DNA of 44,766 nucleotides, taken from NCBI GenBank assembly GCA_023700245.1, contig JAJPRE010000011.1:1-44766 (forward strand), in the 5' to 3' direction. The notes under the pieces were generated by a model. That model was not told the DNA's origin and made no database searches. It was given only the letters and a program-made list of their open reading frames with translations. The DNA is from Candidatus Thalassarchaeaceae archaeon. Lineage in GTDB: Archaea > Thermoplasmatota > Poseidoniia > Poseidoniales > Thalassarchaeaceae. Below, piece after piece: positions 29,945 through 39,242 of the stretch; position 1 is the first letter of the stretch; each line of letters starts with the position of its first letter. A program made the translations under genes and the position numbers.

Positions 29945-32239
29945 TCAAATAGCATCTATTGATACTGTGATTGATTTACTCGTTGGAGTATTACTTCTGT
30001 CAGCTACGCTGTCGAGTGGTATCAAAACATTGGATTCGGGAAAATATGTAGCCACATTCCCTTCGGGTATATCGTATGGCACTACAAACCATTTATTTGC
30101 AGTTATTTTTCTATTAAAATAGTGAGATGTGATATTAACTAAATCATTTTTTTGTAAATCCATTTTTTCCATATCTTTAGAATTCATGAATATTATCCTT
30201 CTTCCATTTGAAATGCCCCGATACCTGTCATTAAGGCCGTAAATTGTAGTATTATATTGATCATGGGACCTAATGGTCATCATGGTAAACTTATCTTCAT
30301 ATGACATAATTGAAGATAAAACATTAGATTTGAATTCAGCTTTGCCTGATTTCGTATTAAAAATTCTATTATCCCTAGGCGGATTAGGTAGATAAAATCC
30401 TCCTTTCTCCCTAACTCTTTCATTATAATTATTAAAATCTGGTAAACATAATTCAATTAGATGTCTAATATTATCGTAATTTTCAGATAATTCAAACCAA
30501 TTAATTGGTGGTTTAGATATTAATTTTTCTAATTCAATTGCAATTCTACAAACTACATCAACTTCAGATTTTAACAACTTACTAGCGGGTTTAGAATGTC
30601 CTTCTGAACTGTGCACTACGCCCATTGAATTCTCCACTGATACGAATTGATTACCAGTGGAAGTAACGTCTTTTTCAGTTCTACCTAAACATGGCAGTAT
30701 TAGAGCTGTATTTCCTGTTATAAGGTGTGAACGGTTGATTTTTGTTGATATCATTACTGATAGTTTACAATTAGATAAGGCTTTTGACGTTACTAATGTA
30801 TCAGACATTGCAGATACGAAATTTCCCCCCATAGACAGAAATATTTTATTACTTTTTGAATTCATTAATTTGACTGCACCAACTGTATCTACACCATGAT
30901 TTGTTGGGGGGACGATGCCTAAATTTTTAGAAAGCGAATCTAGAAAAGATTTAGATGGTTTATGATTTATTCCTACAGTTCTATCGCCCTGTACATTAGA
31001 ATGGCCCCTGACTGGGCAAATGCCTGCACCAGCTCTTCCTACATGACCTCCTAATAATTGAAAATTTACAATCTCCTGTATTGTATCAACTGAATTTTTG
31101 TGTTGCGTGATGCCCATGGCCCAACATACTATTGTAGACTTTGATTTGGATATTATATTTCCAAGTCTAATTATTTCGTCTTTTGAAATGCCAGAATGTT
31201 TGACAATATCTTCCCAAGTAGTATCATTAACTAAATCTAAAAATTCTCCATAACCTTTAGTGTAATTTTTAATGAAGTCATCATTTTGAGAATTATTATC
31301 TAAAATGACTTTAGAAAATCCCCTAAATAATGCCATATCGCCATTTATTTTTATACTCACATGTTCATCGGATATATTTTGGCCATTGCCAATAATATCT
31401 AACGGTTTTTGAGGATGTTTAAATTTTATCATGCCAGTTTCCATTAATGGATTAATACTGATTATTGATGATCCAAAATTCTTTGCATCACTTAATGCAG
31501 ATAGCATCCTAGGATGATTAGTTCCAGGATTTTGCCCTATTACCATGATTAATTCAGATTTATTAAAATCTTCTAACTTTACTGTACCTTTTCCAATTCC
31601 TATGGATTCATTCAGTGCCACACCTGATGACTCATGACACATATTTGAGCAATCTGGTAAATTGTTAGTGCCGTACCATCTTGCTAATAATTGCCATAAG
31701 AAAGCTGCCTCATTACTAGTTCTACCTGATGTGTAAAATATACAATCATCAGGATTTTCCAATTGATGAATCTCATTAGCTATAATTTTAAATGCATCAT
31801 CCCAAGAAATAGATTGATAATGGCTCTCACCTGGTTTTAATACCATTGGATTAGTAATTCTTCCCTGACTATTTAGCCAGTGATCAGATTTTTTCGATAA
31901 TTCATTGATAGACCAATTTGAAAAAAAATTAGGATTAGCTTTTTTGGACGTTCTTTCGTCTGCAACTGCTTTGGCACCGTTTTCACAAAATTCAAATCTA
32001 GATCTATGATCATCAGGATCAGGCCATGCGCATCCAGGGCAATCGAAACCTCTAAACCGATTAATCTTGGATAAATTATAAACCGAAGACAATATATTAT
32101 TTTTGTAACTATGCTTTAATGATGCTAAAACTCCTGGTATTCCTGCAGCAACAGATTTAGGCTTAGATAATTTTGGTGGTTTTTTTTCGAATGGAGTTAA
32201 TGGTGAAACTTGCTTCTCCATGTTAGAGCAAACTAGCAT
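29945..32239 (-). CDS. YdeP-type molybdopterin oxidoreductase (FdhF-like)
   Basis: 764 residues; ATG 32221 is an alternative start. Closely follows the YdeP family: GFDCPGCAWPDP and FCENGAKAVA near the N-terminus, FYTSGRTSNEAAFLWQLLAR, PDCSNMCHESSG with the Cys expected to bind Mo where formate dehydrogenase H has selenocysteine, GQNPGTNHPRML, GAGICPVRGHSNVQGDRTVG, and the C-terminal MoCo domain TIRSHDQYNTTIYGLNDRYRG and ATYFPESNVL. It binds bis-MGD; the classical C-x2-C-x3-C [4Fe-4S] N-terminus of FdhF is absent and the C-x2-C in DCPGC replaces it. YdeP is linked to acid tolerance in E. coli; its substrate is not established. FdhD lies just upstream on the same strand. Confidence 0.92.
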   Translation of the reverse strand: MLVCSNMEKQVSPLTPFEKKPPKLSKPKSVAAGIPGVLASLKHSYKNNILSSVYNLSKINRFRGFDCPGCAWPDPDDHRSRFEFCENGAKAVADERTSKKANPNFFSNWSINELSKKSDHWLNSQGRITNPMVLKPGESHYQSISWDDAFKIIANEIHQLENPDDCIFYTSGRTSNEAAFLWQLLARWYGTNNLPDCSNMCHESSGVALNESIGIGKGTVKLEDFNKSELIMVIGQNPGTNHPRMLSALSDAKNFGSSIISINPLMETGMIKFKHPQKPLDIIGNGQNISDEHVSIKINGDMALFRGFSKVILDNNSQNDDFIKNYTKGYGEFLDLVNDTTWEDIVKHSGISKDEIIRLGNIISKSKSTIVCWAMGITQHKNSVDTIQEIVNFQLLGGHVGRAGAGICPVRGHSNVQGDRTVGINHKPSKSFLDSLSKNLGIVPPTNHGVDTVGAVKLMNSKSNKIFLSMGGNFVSAMSDTLVTSKALSNCKLSVMISTKINRSHLITGNTALILPCLGRTEKDVTSTGNQFVSVENSMGVVHSSEGHSKPASKLLKSEVDVVCRIAIELEKLISKPPINWFELSENYDNIRHLIELCLPDFNNYNERVREKGGFYLPNPPRDNRIFNTKSGKAEFKSNVLSSIMSYEDKFTMMTIRSHDQYNTTIYGLNDRYRGISNGRRIIFMNSKDMEKMDLQKNDLVNITSHYFNRKITANKWFVVPYDIPEGNVATYFPESNVLIPLDSVADRSNTPTSKSITVSIDAI

Positions 32240-32266
32240 GCACTACATCACATCTCCCATGATTAA

Positions 32267-33073
32267 TTACTGGTGAAGCATTATTCTACGGGATCCTGAA
32301 AAGACGGTGATTTTATTTTCTTTGACAAAACATGCAAGTGTCATTCCGTGTTCCATTGCAATATCTACGGCTAGACTAGTAGGCGCTCCAAGTGCTAAAA
32401 TAATCGGAAATCCTGCCCTTAATGATTTTTGTACTAACTCAAATGAACATCTGCCCGAGACTATAACGATCTCGTCATTTATTGGAATTTTATTATTTAG
32501 TAAAGCATTGCCAATTAATTTATCCATTGCATTATGTCTTCCAACATCTTCTGATAAATGTATTAAATTACCATCTTTATCTAACCTGGCACAAGCATGA
32601 GTCCCCCCTGTTTCAGAAAACATCACTTGTCCATTTTTAAGAGATTGAATAGCGTTAGATATAATTTCCATATTAATATTTATTTTATTCGATAAATTAG
32701 GGCCATGTAAATGTAATAAGTTAGATATGGAATCCTTGCCACAGATTCCACACGAAGAGGTCATTGTTAATTTTCTAATGTGCTTATCTGGATCAAATAT
32801 AGAGTTTTTTGAAAGGGTTACTTTATGAATATTAAGATCCAATTCTATTTTTTCAATTTCAGAATTATTTGATATTATGCCTTCAGAATATAATAATCCT
32901 CTAATTAAGTTAAAATCATCTCCTGGTGTACGCATTAATAAGCCTAAAGAATGTTCGACATTATCAAAACATACACTCAAAGATAATGGAGATTCAGTAC
33001 AAACATTGTCTGTATTTCTAATTGCTGAACTATTTGTAACTTTAACAATACTTCTGCTCTCTACTCCAACCAC
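32267..33073 (-). CDS. fdhD: FdhD, sulfurtransferase for Mo-bis-MGD sulfuration
   Basis: 268 residues with an apparent GTG start at 33073. FdhD passes sulfur from a cysteine desulfurase to the molybdenum cofactor of formate dehydrogenases and relatives. The two-Cys loop is TSSCGICGKDS (C-x2-C), followed by FSETGGTHACARLD, LSEDVGRHNAMDKLIG and VSGRCSFELVQKSLRAGFPI, all FdhD signatures. It lies about 30 bp upstream of the YdeP-type enzyme on the same strand, so it very likely matures that enzyme. It is divergent from the A-type Fe-S carrier. Confidence 0.94.
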   Translation of the reverse strand: MVGVESRSIVKVTNSSAIRNTDNVCTESPLSLSVCFDNVEHSLGLLMRTPGDDFNLIRGLLYSEGIISNNSEIEKIELDLNIHKVTLSKNSIFDPDKHIRKLTMTSSCGICGKDSISNLLHLHGPNLSNKININMEIISNAIQSLKNGQVMFSETGGTHACARLDKDGNLIHLSEDVGRHNAMDKLIGNALLNNKIPINDEIVIVSGRCSFELVQKSLRAGFPIILALGAPTSLAVDIAMEHGMTLACFVKENKITVFSGSRRIMLHQ

Positions 33074-33163
33074 TATACCTCGCAGAAGGTTTTATGTTAT
33101 TATTAATGGGTTAGATTTTATTTTTACACAATTATTCAAATAACACCATCGTTACAGAAGGAC

Positions 33164-33550
33164 ATGGGATTACTAGACGGTTCAGGTTTTTCACTCCCCG
33201 TATTTGAAGAAGTGGAGATAGTTAATGTCAAAATTAATGTAACAGATTCCGCAATTGATGCTATGAAAAAATCCATGCAAGATGATTATGATACTCACGT
33301 ATTAGTCATAAGCGCCGAAGCCGGAGGATGTTCAGGTTATTTGTATGATATGAAAATAACAGAAAATCCTAATGATGAGGATTTTCAGAGAATAGATGTA
33401 AACGGAATAGGCATTCTAATTCATAACAAAGATAGTAGCCTCTTAAATGGAATAGAATTAGATTACAAAGATACTTTAATGGGTGGCGGTTTTCAAATTA
33501 AAAATCCTACTGCAGAAAGAGAATGTGGCTGTGGACAATCTTTTGGTTAA
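33164..33550 (+). CDS. A-type iron-sulfur carrier (IscA/ErpA/HesB family)
   Basis: 128 residues with a short N-terminal extension before the HesB domain (about 22-128). The three conserved cysteines are C56 (AGGCSGYLYDM), C121 and C123 (ECGCGQSF). Such proteins hold and pass on Fe-S clusters. DLMGGGF-type sequence before the CGCG (DTLMGGGFQIKNP) is normal. The next gene, YgfZ-like, starts 8 bp downstream; A-type carriers and YgfZ/Iba57 act together in late Fe-S assembly, so the pairing is meaningful. Divergent from fdhD. Confidence 0.93.
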   Translation: MGLLDGSGFSLPVFEEVEIVNVKINVTDSAIDAMKKSMQDDYDTHVLVISAEAGGCSGYLYDMKITENPNDEDFQRIDVNGIGILIHNKDSSLLNGIELDYKDTLMGGGFQIKNPTAERECGCGQSFG

Positions 33551-33558
33551 GGTGTGGA

Positions 33559-34473
33559 ATGCATTTGACTAAATTTTTATACCCAACTGGCAATTATATT
33601 ACTTCAAATAATGCTAAATCTATACTTAGTGGCCCAGGAATACTAGAACACTTAGACAAAATAATTACTACCAAAATAATTGGCTGTAAAATTAATGAAA
33701 TACATGACTCAATTATTTGCCATTCTAATGGTAGAATATTAGATCAATTGAAAATTTATATTCTTGATAATAAAGCCATTATTATTAATAATAGTATCAA
33801 TGGAAGCGAGATTAGATCTCAATTGGTAAAAGGAATTCCCTGGAATAAGAACATTACAGTAATAGATGGCGATGATGCTATAATTTCATACAGAGTAGTC
33901 GGAACTAACATTACTAAAATTTTAGATTATATAGACATTGATAAAGAAGAATTAAAGGATAATGTATGGAAAGAATATGGAAATGTGATAATATCTATGA
34001 CAAGCGGTAGAGATTACGAGATATTGGAGATACTAGTTCCTATTGAAGAAAAATCCTCGATGGAATATATCATGAAAGAATGTAATATTCTTAAATCCAC
34101 AATTGATAATTGGAATATGATTAGAATAGAATTGGGGATTGTAGATTATTTGGACATAAATAACTCCATACCTTTTGATGTAAAGTTAAATCATTTAGTA
34201 AAATTAAACAAAGGGTGTTATCCAGGCCAAGAGATTCACGCAAGATTAGAAAGTAGAGGTAAAATAAATAACACATTAGTTAGACTAAGGGCTAACTCTA
34301 TTCATAATAAAAATAAATTTAGGATAATTGACGGCGGCAAAATTAAAATTAAATCATCTTACAAATTTAATGAAATGGTAATTTCATTAGGCATAATTCC
34401 CGCAAAATATGAAAATATGCATTCTGTCGAAACAGTAGAAAATATATCATTTTTAATAGAAAAATTAGATTAA
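33559..34473 (+). CDS. ygfZ: YgfZ/IBA57-type folate-binding Fe-S assembly protein
   Basis: 304 residues from ATG 33559, preceded by AAGGTGTGG; the frame is open into the upstream gene from 33523. It has the GcvT-like fold with the YgfZ signature LNKGCYPGQEIHARLESRGK (conserved K-G-C-Y-x-G-Q-E near residue 220). YgfZ/IBA57 proteins use tetrahydrofolate to assist repair or assembly of [4Fe-4S] enzymes. The rest of the sequence is Ile/Asn/Lys-rich and diverged. It follows the A-type carrier, and its 3' end overlaps the convergent membrane protein gene by 4 bp. It fits the folate use suggested by the hut genes. Confidence 0.88.
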   Translation: MHLTKFLYPTGNYITSNNAKSILSGPGILEHLDKIITTKIIGCKINEIHDSIICHSNGRILDQLKIYILDNKAIIINNSINGSEIRSQLVKGIPWNKNITVIDGDDAIISYRVVGTNITKILDYIDIDKEELKDNVWKEYGNVIISMTSGRDYEILEILVPIEEKSSMEYIMKECNILKSTIDNWNMIRIELGIVDYLDINNSIPFDVKLNHLVKLNKGCYPGQEIHARLESRGKINNTLVRLRANSIHNKNKFRIIDGGKIKIKSSYKFNEMVISLGIIPAKYENMHSVETVENISFLIEKLD

Positions 34474-35576
34474 ATTTCAATATCTAGTTTTTCATCACCA
34501 TCTAACCATTCTGAAAGAGGCATTACAGGAGATATGTGCAAAGATCCTTTATGCCGTGTAAACAAATACAATGTTGGATTGAAAATATCAACTATTTGAC
34601 GTTGAAAGGACTTCCTTACGCTGGAACCTCTTAATCTAAAGAAGCTTAATTCTACCGTTATCCCAATAATAGTTGCAGTATATAATACGAGAAGTACGCT
34701 GATTGAAAATGCTACAGGGTCGGCTAGTGCAGGATCACTTCTTATCTGACCGCCGTACATCAATTGCCTGGACAATAAAAATAATAATCCAACTCCTACC
34801 CATGGCCCAAGTGCATTTTCAACAAAGGTATCCATTGGAATTAGTTTACGATTTGTCGGGTCAGCAAATACTAATGCACTTGCAGTAGCAGCTCTTATTA
34901 CGGATATAAAAGAAACTAGAAATATGTATACAATTGCACTAACAAGCATAATATTTTTTACGCTAAGTGGCATATATGAAATTATTAGGTACGTGAATAG
35001 GCCCAGAAATACTGTAATTGGCATTCTATGTATAGAAGCTAATACTCTGTCTAGTTCTTTAGCACCATCATCGAGCCTAGGGATTCCAATAATTTCCCAT
35101 CTAGTTAATTTTTGAACCAACCTTGCGACCCAAGATAAAACAGATTTTTCAATTAATATCCATTCAAGTAATCTTAGAACTGGCATCATTGGCAGAGTAA
35201 TTATAGCTGCAAATAATCCTACCAATGGCCAAACTATTAAACTTGGAAATAATAGGAAGTGCTGTAATCTAAGTGGATGAAGTAAATCAGACTCAATTCT
35301 TGCTTGCCTATCTGAATTGAGATGAACTTTTCTCGCTTCAGCATCTAATTGACCCCTATATTTTCTTATTGGTATACCCGAATCTAATACTGTACGAACT
35401 TTTTCTCTATAATATTCTTGTTCTGGTTCCATTCCGACCCACCAACGCCATGCAAACGAAACCGGTAGAGCCAATATCACAGGAGATAGTAAAATAAAAA
35501 ATGCAGTAAATAATGACTCCAGTGATTCTACCACATAATATGCTGACCATATCGTACTCAATAACAAAGCGGTCAA
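34470..35576 (-). CDS. Hypothetical polytopic membrane protein
   Basis: 368 residues. Two N-terminal hydrophobic segments lie at about 1-40; a charged cytoplasmic-looking stretch with EPEQEYYREKVR and SDRQARIESDLL covers about 48-100. Further helices are at about 108-135, 188-225, 255-275 and 285-310. The C-terminal 50 residues are soluble (VRKSFQRQIVDIFNPTLY...). I do not recognise the family; there are no transporter, protease or glycosyltransferase motifs. The high Trp/Arg content and charged loops are ordinary for a membrane scaffold. Codon use is like its neighbours. Confidence 0.75.
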   Translation of the reverse strand: MTALLLSTIWSAYYVVESLESLFTAFFILLSPVILALPVSFAWRWWVGMEPEQEYYREKVRTVLDSGIPIRKYRGQLDAEARKVHLNSDRQARIESDLLHPLRLQHFLLFPSLIVWPLVGLFAAIITLPMMPVLRLLEWILIEKSVLSWVARLVQKLTRWEIIGIPRLDDGAKELDRVLASIHRMPITVFLGLFTYLIISYMPLSVKNIMLVSAIVYIFLVSFISVIRAATASALVFADPTNRKLIPMDTFVENALGPWVGVGLLFLLSRQLMYGGQIRSDPALADPVAFSISVLLVLYTATIIGITVELSFFRLRGSSVRKSFQRQIVDIFNPTLYLFTRHKGSLHISPVMPLSEWLDGDEKLDIEI

Positions 35577-35638
35577 ATATTACGAATTCACTATAAATTA
35601 AGAAAAAGTTCATTGGATTAATCCCCTGAAGGTAGCAT

Positions 35639-36616
35639 ATGGGGAATATCCTAGTAACCGACGGAATGGCAGAATCTGCAGTAATGGATTTGAGAAAATT
35701 AGGCCACATAGTTACTGAAAAATATTTTCAACAAGAGGAATTAGAGGAAGGAATATTATTAAAATATGATGCCATAGTAATTAGAAGTGCTACTAAATTA
35801 AACGAGAAAATCCTATCAGTATCTAAGAATAGTAGCGGAGGATTAGGATTCATTGGTAGAGGAGGAGTAGGAGTAGATAATATTGACATAAAAGCAGCAT
35901 CAAAGTTTGACATCGTAGTTTGCAATACACCTCAATCTTCGACCCAAAGTGTTGTAGAAATTACAATAGGGCACCTGTTATCATCAGTTAGATATATTTC
36001 AAAAGGAACCTCAGATTTAAAAAATGGGGAATGGACGAAAAAATCCTTGCGGGGTACTGAGTTACGAGGCAAAAATCTAGGATTAATTGGGTTCGGAAGA
36101 ATTGCACAAGGAGTCGCTAAGATTGCAGAAGCATTAGGCATGAATTTACATTGTTATGACCCATACCTTCCAAAAGAGATTGCGAAAGAAAAAAATTGTA
36201 CCTTGCATGAAAATGTTGATGATGTTTTTAAAAATTGTACACATATCTCTATTCATTGTAATTATTCAGATGATACCCACCATCTAGTAAATTCGAATAG
36301 AATAATGATGATGCCTAGAAGTGGAGATGATGGTGTAAATTGTGGCAGGCATATTGTAAACTGTGCAAGAGGAGGAATATTGAATGAAGGAGATATATTA
36401 AAATCACTAAATAACGGAGAACTATCTACAGTATCTATGGATGTATATGAAAAAGAACCGCCAGGCATTACTGATTTGATTAATCATGAAAACTTCCAAG
36501 GAACTCCACATATAGGGGCAGCCACACTAGAAGCTCAAGGAAGGATTGGGAATGAGATGGTTACATTATTAGATGATTATTTTAATGGTAAAGTACCTCA
36601 CTCAAAATTGAATTAG
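35639..36616 (+). CDS. D-2-hydroxyacid dehydrogenase (SerA-like, no ACT domain)
   Basis: 325 residues with the D-isomer-specific 2-hydroxyacid dehydrogenase layout. The NAD-binding Rossmann motif is GLIGFGRIAQGVA near residue 147; the catalytic triad is Arg in VNCARGGILNEGD, Glu in EKEPPG and His in TPHIGAATLEAQ. The RGGVGVDNIDIKAA block and the GAATLEAQ ending resemble phosphoglycerate dehydrogenase, but the regulatory ACT/ASB domains of full-length SerA are missing. Serine synthesis is likely but not certain; glyoxylate or other 2-ketoacid reduction is possible. Convergent with valS, 3 bp apart. Confidence 0.85.
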   Translation: MGNILVTDGMAESAVMDLRKLGHIVTEKYFQQEELEEGILLKYDAIVIRSATKLNEKILSVSKNSSGGLGFIGRGGVGVDNIDIKAASKFDIVVCNTPQSSTQSVVEITIGHLLSSVRYISKGTSDLKNGEWTKKSLRGTELRGKNLGLIGFGRIAQGVAKIAEALGMNLHCYDPYLPKEIAKEKNCTLHENVDDVFKNCTHISIHCNYSDDTHHLVNSNRIMMMPRSGDDGVNCGRHIVNCARGGILNEGDILKSLNNGELSTVSMDVYEKEPPGITDLINHENFQGTPHIGAATLEAQGRIGNEMVTLLDDYFNGKVPHSKLN

Positions 36617-36619
36617 TAA

Positions 36620-39097
36620 TTATTCTAAATTGTGCATCTTTGTAAGAGGACCTTCTAGAATCAATAAGTCAGGTGGAATTTCAACATTAGATAAAGCAGA
36701 TTTTAAAGAAAGATTATTTTCTTTTTTGGTTTTCCATATCAAAGAATTAAAATCAGTAAGTGAATTAGTTATCGAACCGACTTTAGCATAATCAGAATCA
36801 TCACTTGACAGAATTAGCATAGGATATTGTTGAATACTAATTGAGCTAATATTATATATTTCCATAGAAATATAATGGGTAAAGAAAGGACATATGGGGG
36901 AGAAAATTGTCAAAATATCTTTTACAATTCTATGTAATGTCCATGTAGCAGATTTATCAAATTCATACAATCTTGTTTTAGCCATTTCTAACCAATGGCT
37001 AGGAAAAATACCTGTGCTAAAATTCTTAATAGTCTGTGCTGCAGTATATATATCAATTTCATTCCAAGAAGATTCTACTTTATTCAATACATCTGAGAAT
37101 TCTTGAAGAATCCATTTATCTTCAAGTGATAGGTCTTCTGGAATTTTATCAAGATCTTCAGGTACATCAAATTGGCTAGCAAACCTAGAAACATTAAATA
37201 TTTTAGTTAAAACCCCGAAATATTTGGACTCTATTTGTTCAGGATTTATGTGGAAATCATCACCAACTTGTGCATCACAAGCTTTCCAAAGCCTGAAACA
37301 TTCACTTCCAATTTTGTTAGCCTTAAGTTGAACTTGCTTACCATTTGGACCTTTGATTTTCCAGGAACCGGTTTTTCCCCCACTTCCGCACTCTAAAACT
37401 GAATTGGCATCAATGCCATTTCCCAATGATTTTGACATTTTTCTACCCCAAGGATCCATTCCTAATCCATCTATCCATATATTAGAAAATGCAGGTTTGT
37501 CCAATAATAGGGCATTTTTCAATATTGTATAGTATAACCAAGTTCTGACTATTTCTTTCCCTTGGGGCCTTAATGAGGTAGGATAACTTTTTGAAAATAT
37601 TTCCTGATCTTCCATGTAACCAGATACAAATAAATTAGAATTAGAAGAATCCATCCAAGTATCAAATACTTTATTTTCACCAGTTATAACTCCAAGATTA
37701 GAATTTTTTCCATCATAAGTCCCAATAAAAGTTCTAGATTCACGATCTATTATCTCTGAACCATCGGGTGGTAAATTTAACCAAGGTTGAACATAAGTTC
37801 CTTTTGGTGGGACGATAATTTTTGTTTCATCTTCTGAGTACCATATAGGTATCTCAGTGTGGTACCAGCGTCTTCTGCTAATTGGCCAATCTATAGATAT
37901 TCCATCCATCCAATCATGCAAAAATTGTTTATTTCTTTTAGGAATGAAATTACTTTTGTTTGATAGTTCTAATAACCTATCTTGGATATGTGTTTGGCGA
38001 ACATACCATTCTTTTAATAAAATAATTTCTATAGGATTATTTCCCCTTTCGCTAACTGGTATTTCCTGAATATGGTCAGATATTGAATCTATTTTTCCTT
38101 CATTATTCAGTATCTCAATTGCTAAATTTCTAGCATCTTTAACTAATAAACCAGATAAATCTCCTGAAATAGAAGTCATTTTTCCATCTAAGTCAATAGC
38201 TTGAAATGGTTTTAATCCAAGTTCCCTAAAAATAGTGACGTCGTTTTGGTCACCGAACGAACAAACCATTAAGACTCCGCTACCAAAATCCATCTTTACA
38301 GATGGATGTGAGAGAATTTTAACATTACTCCCTCTGTTTCTGACTGACAGGGGTAAGTTAATATTTTTACCAATTAAATGTAAGTATCTTTCATCATCTG
38401 GATGAACAACCACAACGCCGCATGCGCAAATTAATTCCGGCCTTGTAGTCGTAATAATTATTTCTTCATCGTCGTCCGTTAACCATTTTATATTGCATAA
38501 TTTAGTTTTTCTTTCTACCCTCTGAACCTCAGCTTCTGCTATTGTTGTACCTTCTACTGGATCATAGATATTAGGGCGGAGGTCTTCTATAATATCTCCT
38601 TTTTTAAATAATTCAACAAATATTGATTGAGTTAATGATCTATATTCGGGAGAGTCAGTTAGATATTCTTTATCAAAATCACAGGATAACCCAACTCTCT
38701 TTGCTATATGCCTCATTTCTTCAGTGAAGTGCTCTATTGTTTTTGAACACAAATCTAAAAATTCGGCTCGCTCGAAACTTCGCATCTTACGCCCGGTAGA
38801 TTTTTCCACAGTAAATTCAATATTTATCCCATTCCTATCTACGCCCCATGGAAAAAATACTTCCTTACCAAGTAACCTTTGACTTCTTGCGATAACATCT
38901 ATCATACTGTACTGAGCTACTGCACCAATATGCCAGGTTCCGCTTGGATATGGCGGTGGAGTATCTATTACAAATATTTCTTTATCGCTATTTGGGTTAA
39001 ATGAATAATATTGTCCAACTTCAAGATAATGATTGTCTTGGATTTTTTTTTCCAAATCTATAGACCATCTTTTATCAGATATTTTAGGTTTATTCAT
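36620..39097 (-). CDS. valS: Valyl-tRNA synthetase
   Basis: 825 residues, class I synthetase. HIGH region PPYPSGTWHIGAV (residues about 47-59; the last His of HIGH is Ala here) and KMSKS at 553-557 (WGRKMSKSLGNGID). The CP1 editing domain has TTIAEAEVQRVERK, TTTRPELICACGVVVVHPDD and DFGSGVLMVCSFGDQND; catalytic-domain blocks are ISRRRWYHTEIPIW, KVFDTWMDSSNSN and LRPQGKEIVRTWLYYT. The anticodon-binding domain ends the protein; there is no C-terminal coiled coil, as usual for archaea. The CPCF-type editing block and the HIGA variant separate it from IleRS and LeuRS. It is divergent from the RND exporter with about 145 bp between starts. Confidence 0.94.
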   Translation of the reverse strand: MNKPKISDKRWSIDLEKKIQDNHYLEVGQYYSFNPNSDKEIFVIDTPPPYPSGTWHIGAVAQYSMIDVIARSQRLLGKEVFFPWGVDRNGINIEFTVEKSTGRKMRSFERAEFLDLCSKTIEHFTEEMRHIAKRVGLSCDFDKEYLTDSPEYRSLTQSIFVELFKKGDIIEDLRPNIYDPVEGTTIAEAEVQRVERKTKLCNIKWLTDDDEEIIITTTRPELICACGVVVVHPDDERYLHLIGKNINLPLSVRNRGSNVKILSHPSVKMDFGSGVLMVCSFGDQNDVTIFRELGLKPFQAIDLDGKMTSISGDLSGLLVKDARNLAIEILNNEGKIDSISDHIQEIPVSERGNNPIEIILLKEWYVRQTHIQDRLLELSNKSNFIPKRNKQFLHDWMDGISIDWPISRRRWYHTEIPIWYSEDETKIIVPPKGTYVQPWLNLPPDGSEIIDRESRTFIGTYDGKNSNLGVITGENKVFDTWMDSSNSNLFVSGYMEDQEIFSKSYPTSLRPQGKEIVRTWLYYTILKNALLLDKPAFSNIWIDGLGMDPWGRKMSKSLGNGIDANSVLECGSGGKTGSWKIKGPNGKQVQLKANKIGSECFRLWKACDAQVGDDFHINPEQIESKYFGVLTKIFNVSRFASQFDVPEDLDKIPEDLSLEDKWILQEFSDVLNKVESSWNEIDIYTAAQTIKNFSTGIFPSHWLEMAKTRLYEFDKSATWTLHRIVKDILTIFSPICPFFTHYISMEIYNISSISIQQYPMLILSSDDSDYAKVGSITNSLTDFNSLIWKTKKENNLSLKSALSNVEIPPDLLILEGPLTKMHNLE

Positions 39098-39242
39098 TAC
39101 ACTACCTCTATTTACATCGCCCCCAAGTGTATGTTACTCTTGACCGTTACCAATATCTGACATACATTTATGACGTACATATGAGAATTTAAAGGGAGAG
39201 GTTGAAGTCCTTCCTTCATACAGCATATAATAGGGGTCCGGC

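Noticed and set aside
35407-35709. 100-codon minus-strand ORF across the start of the hydroxyacid dehydrogenase gene
   Set aside because: Overlaps two better-supported genes and has a random-looking sequence.
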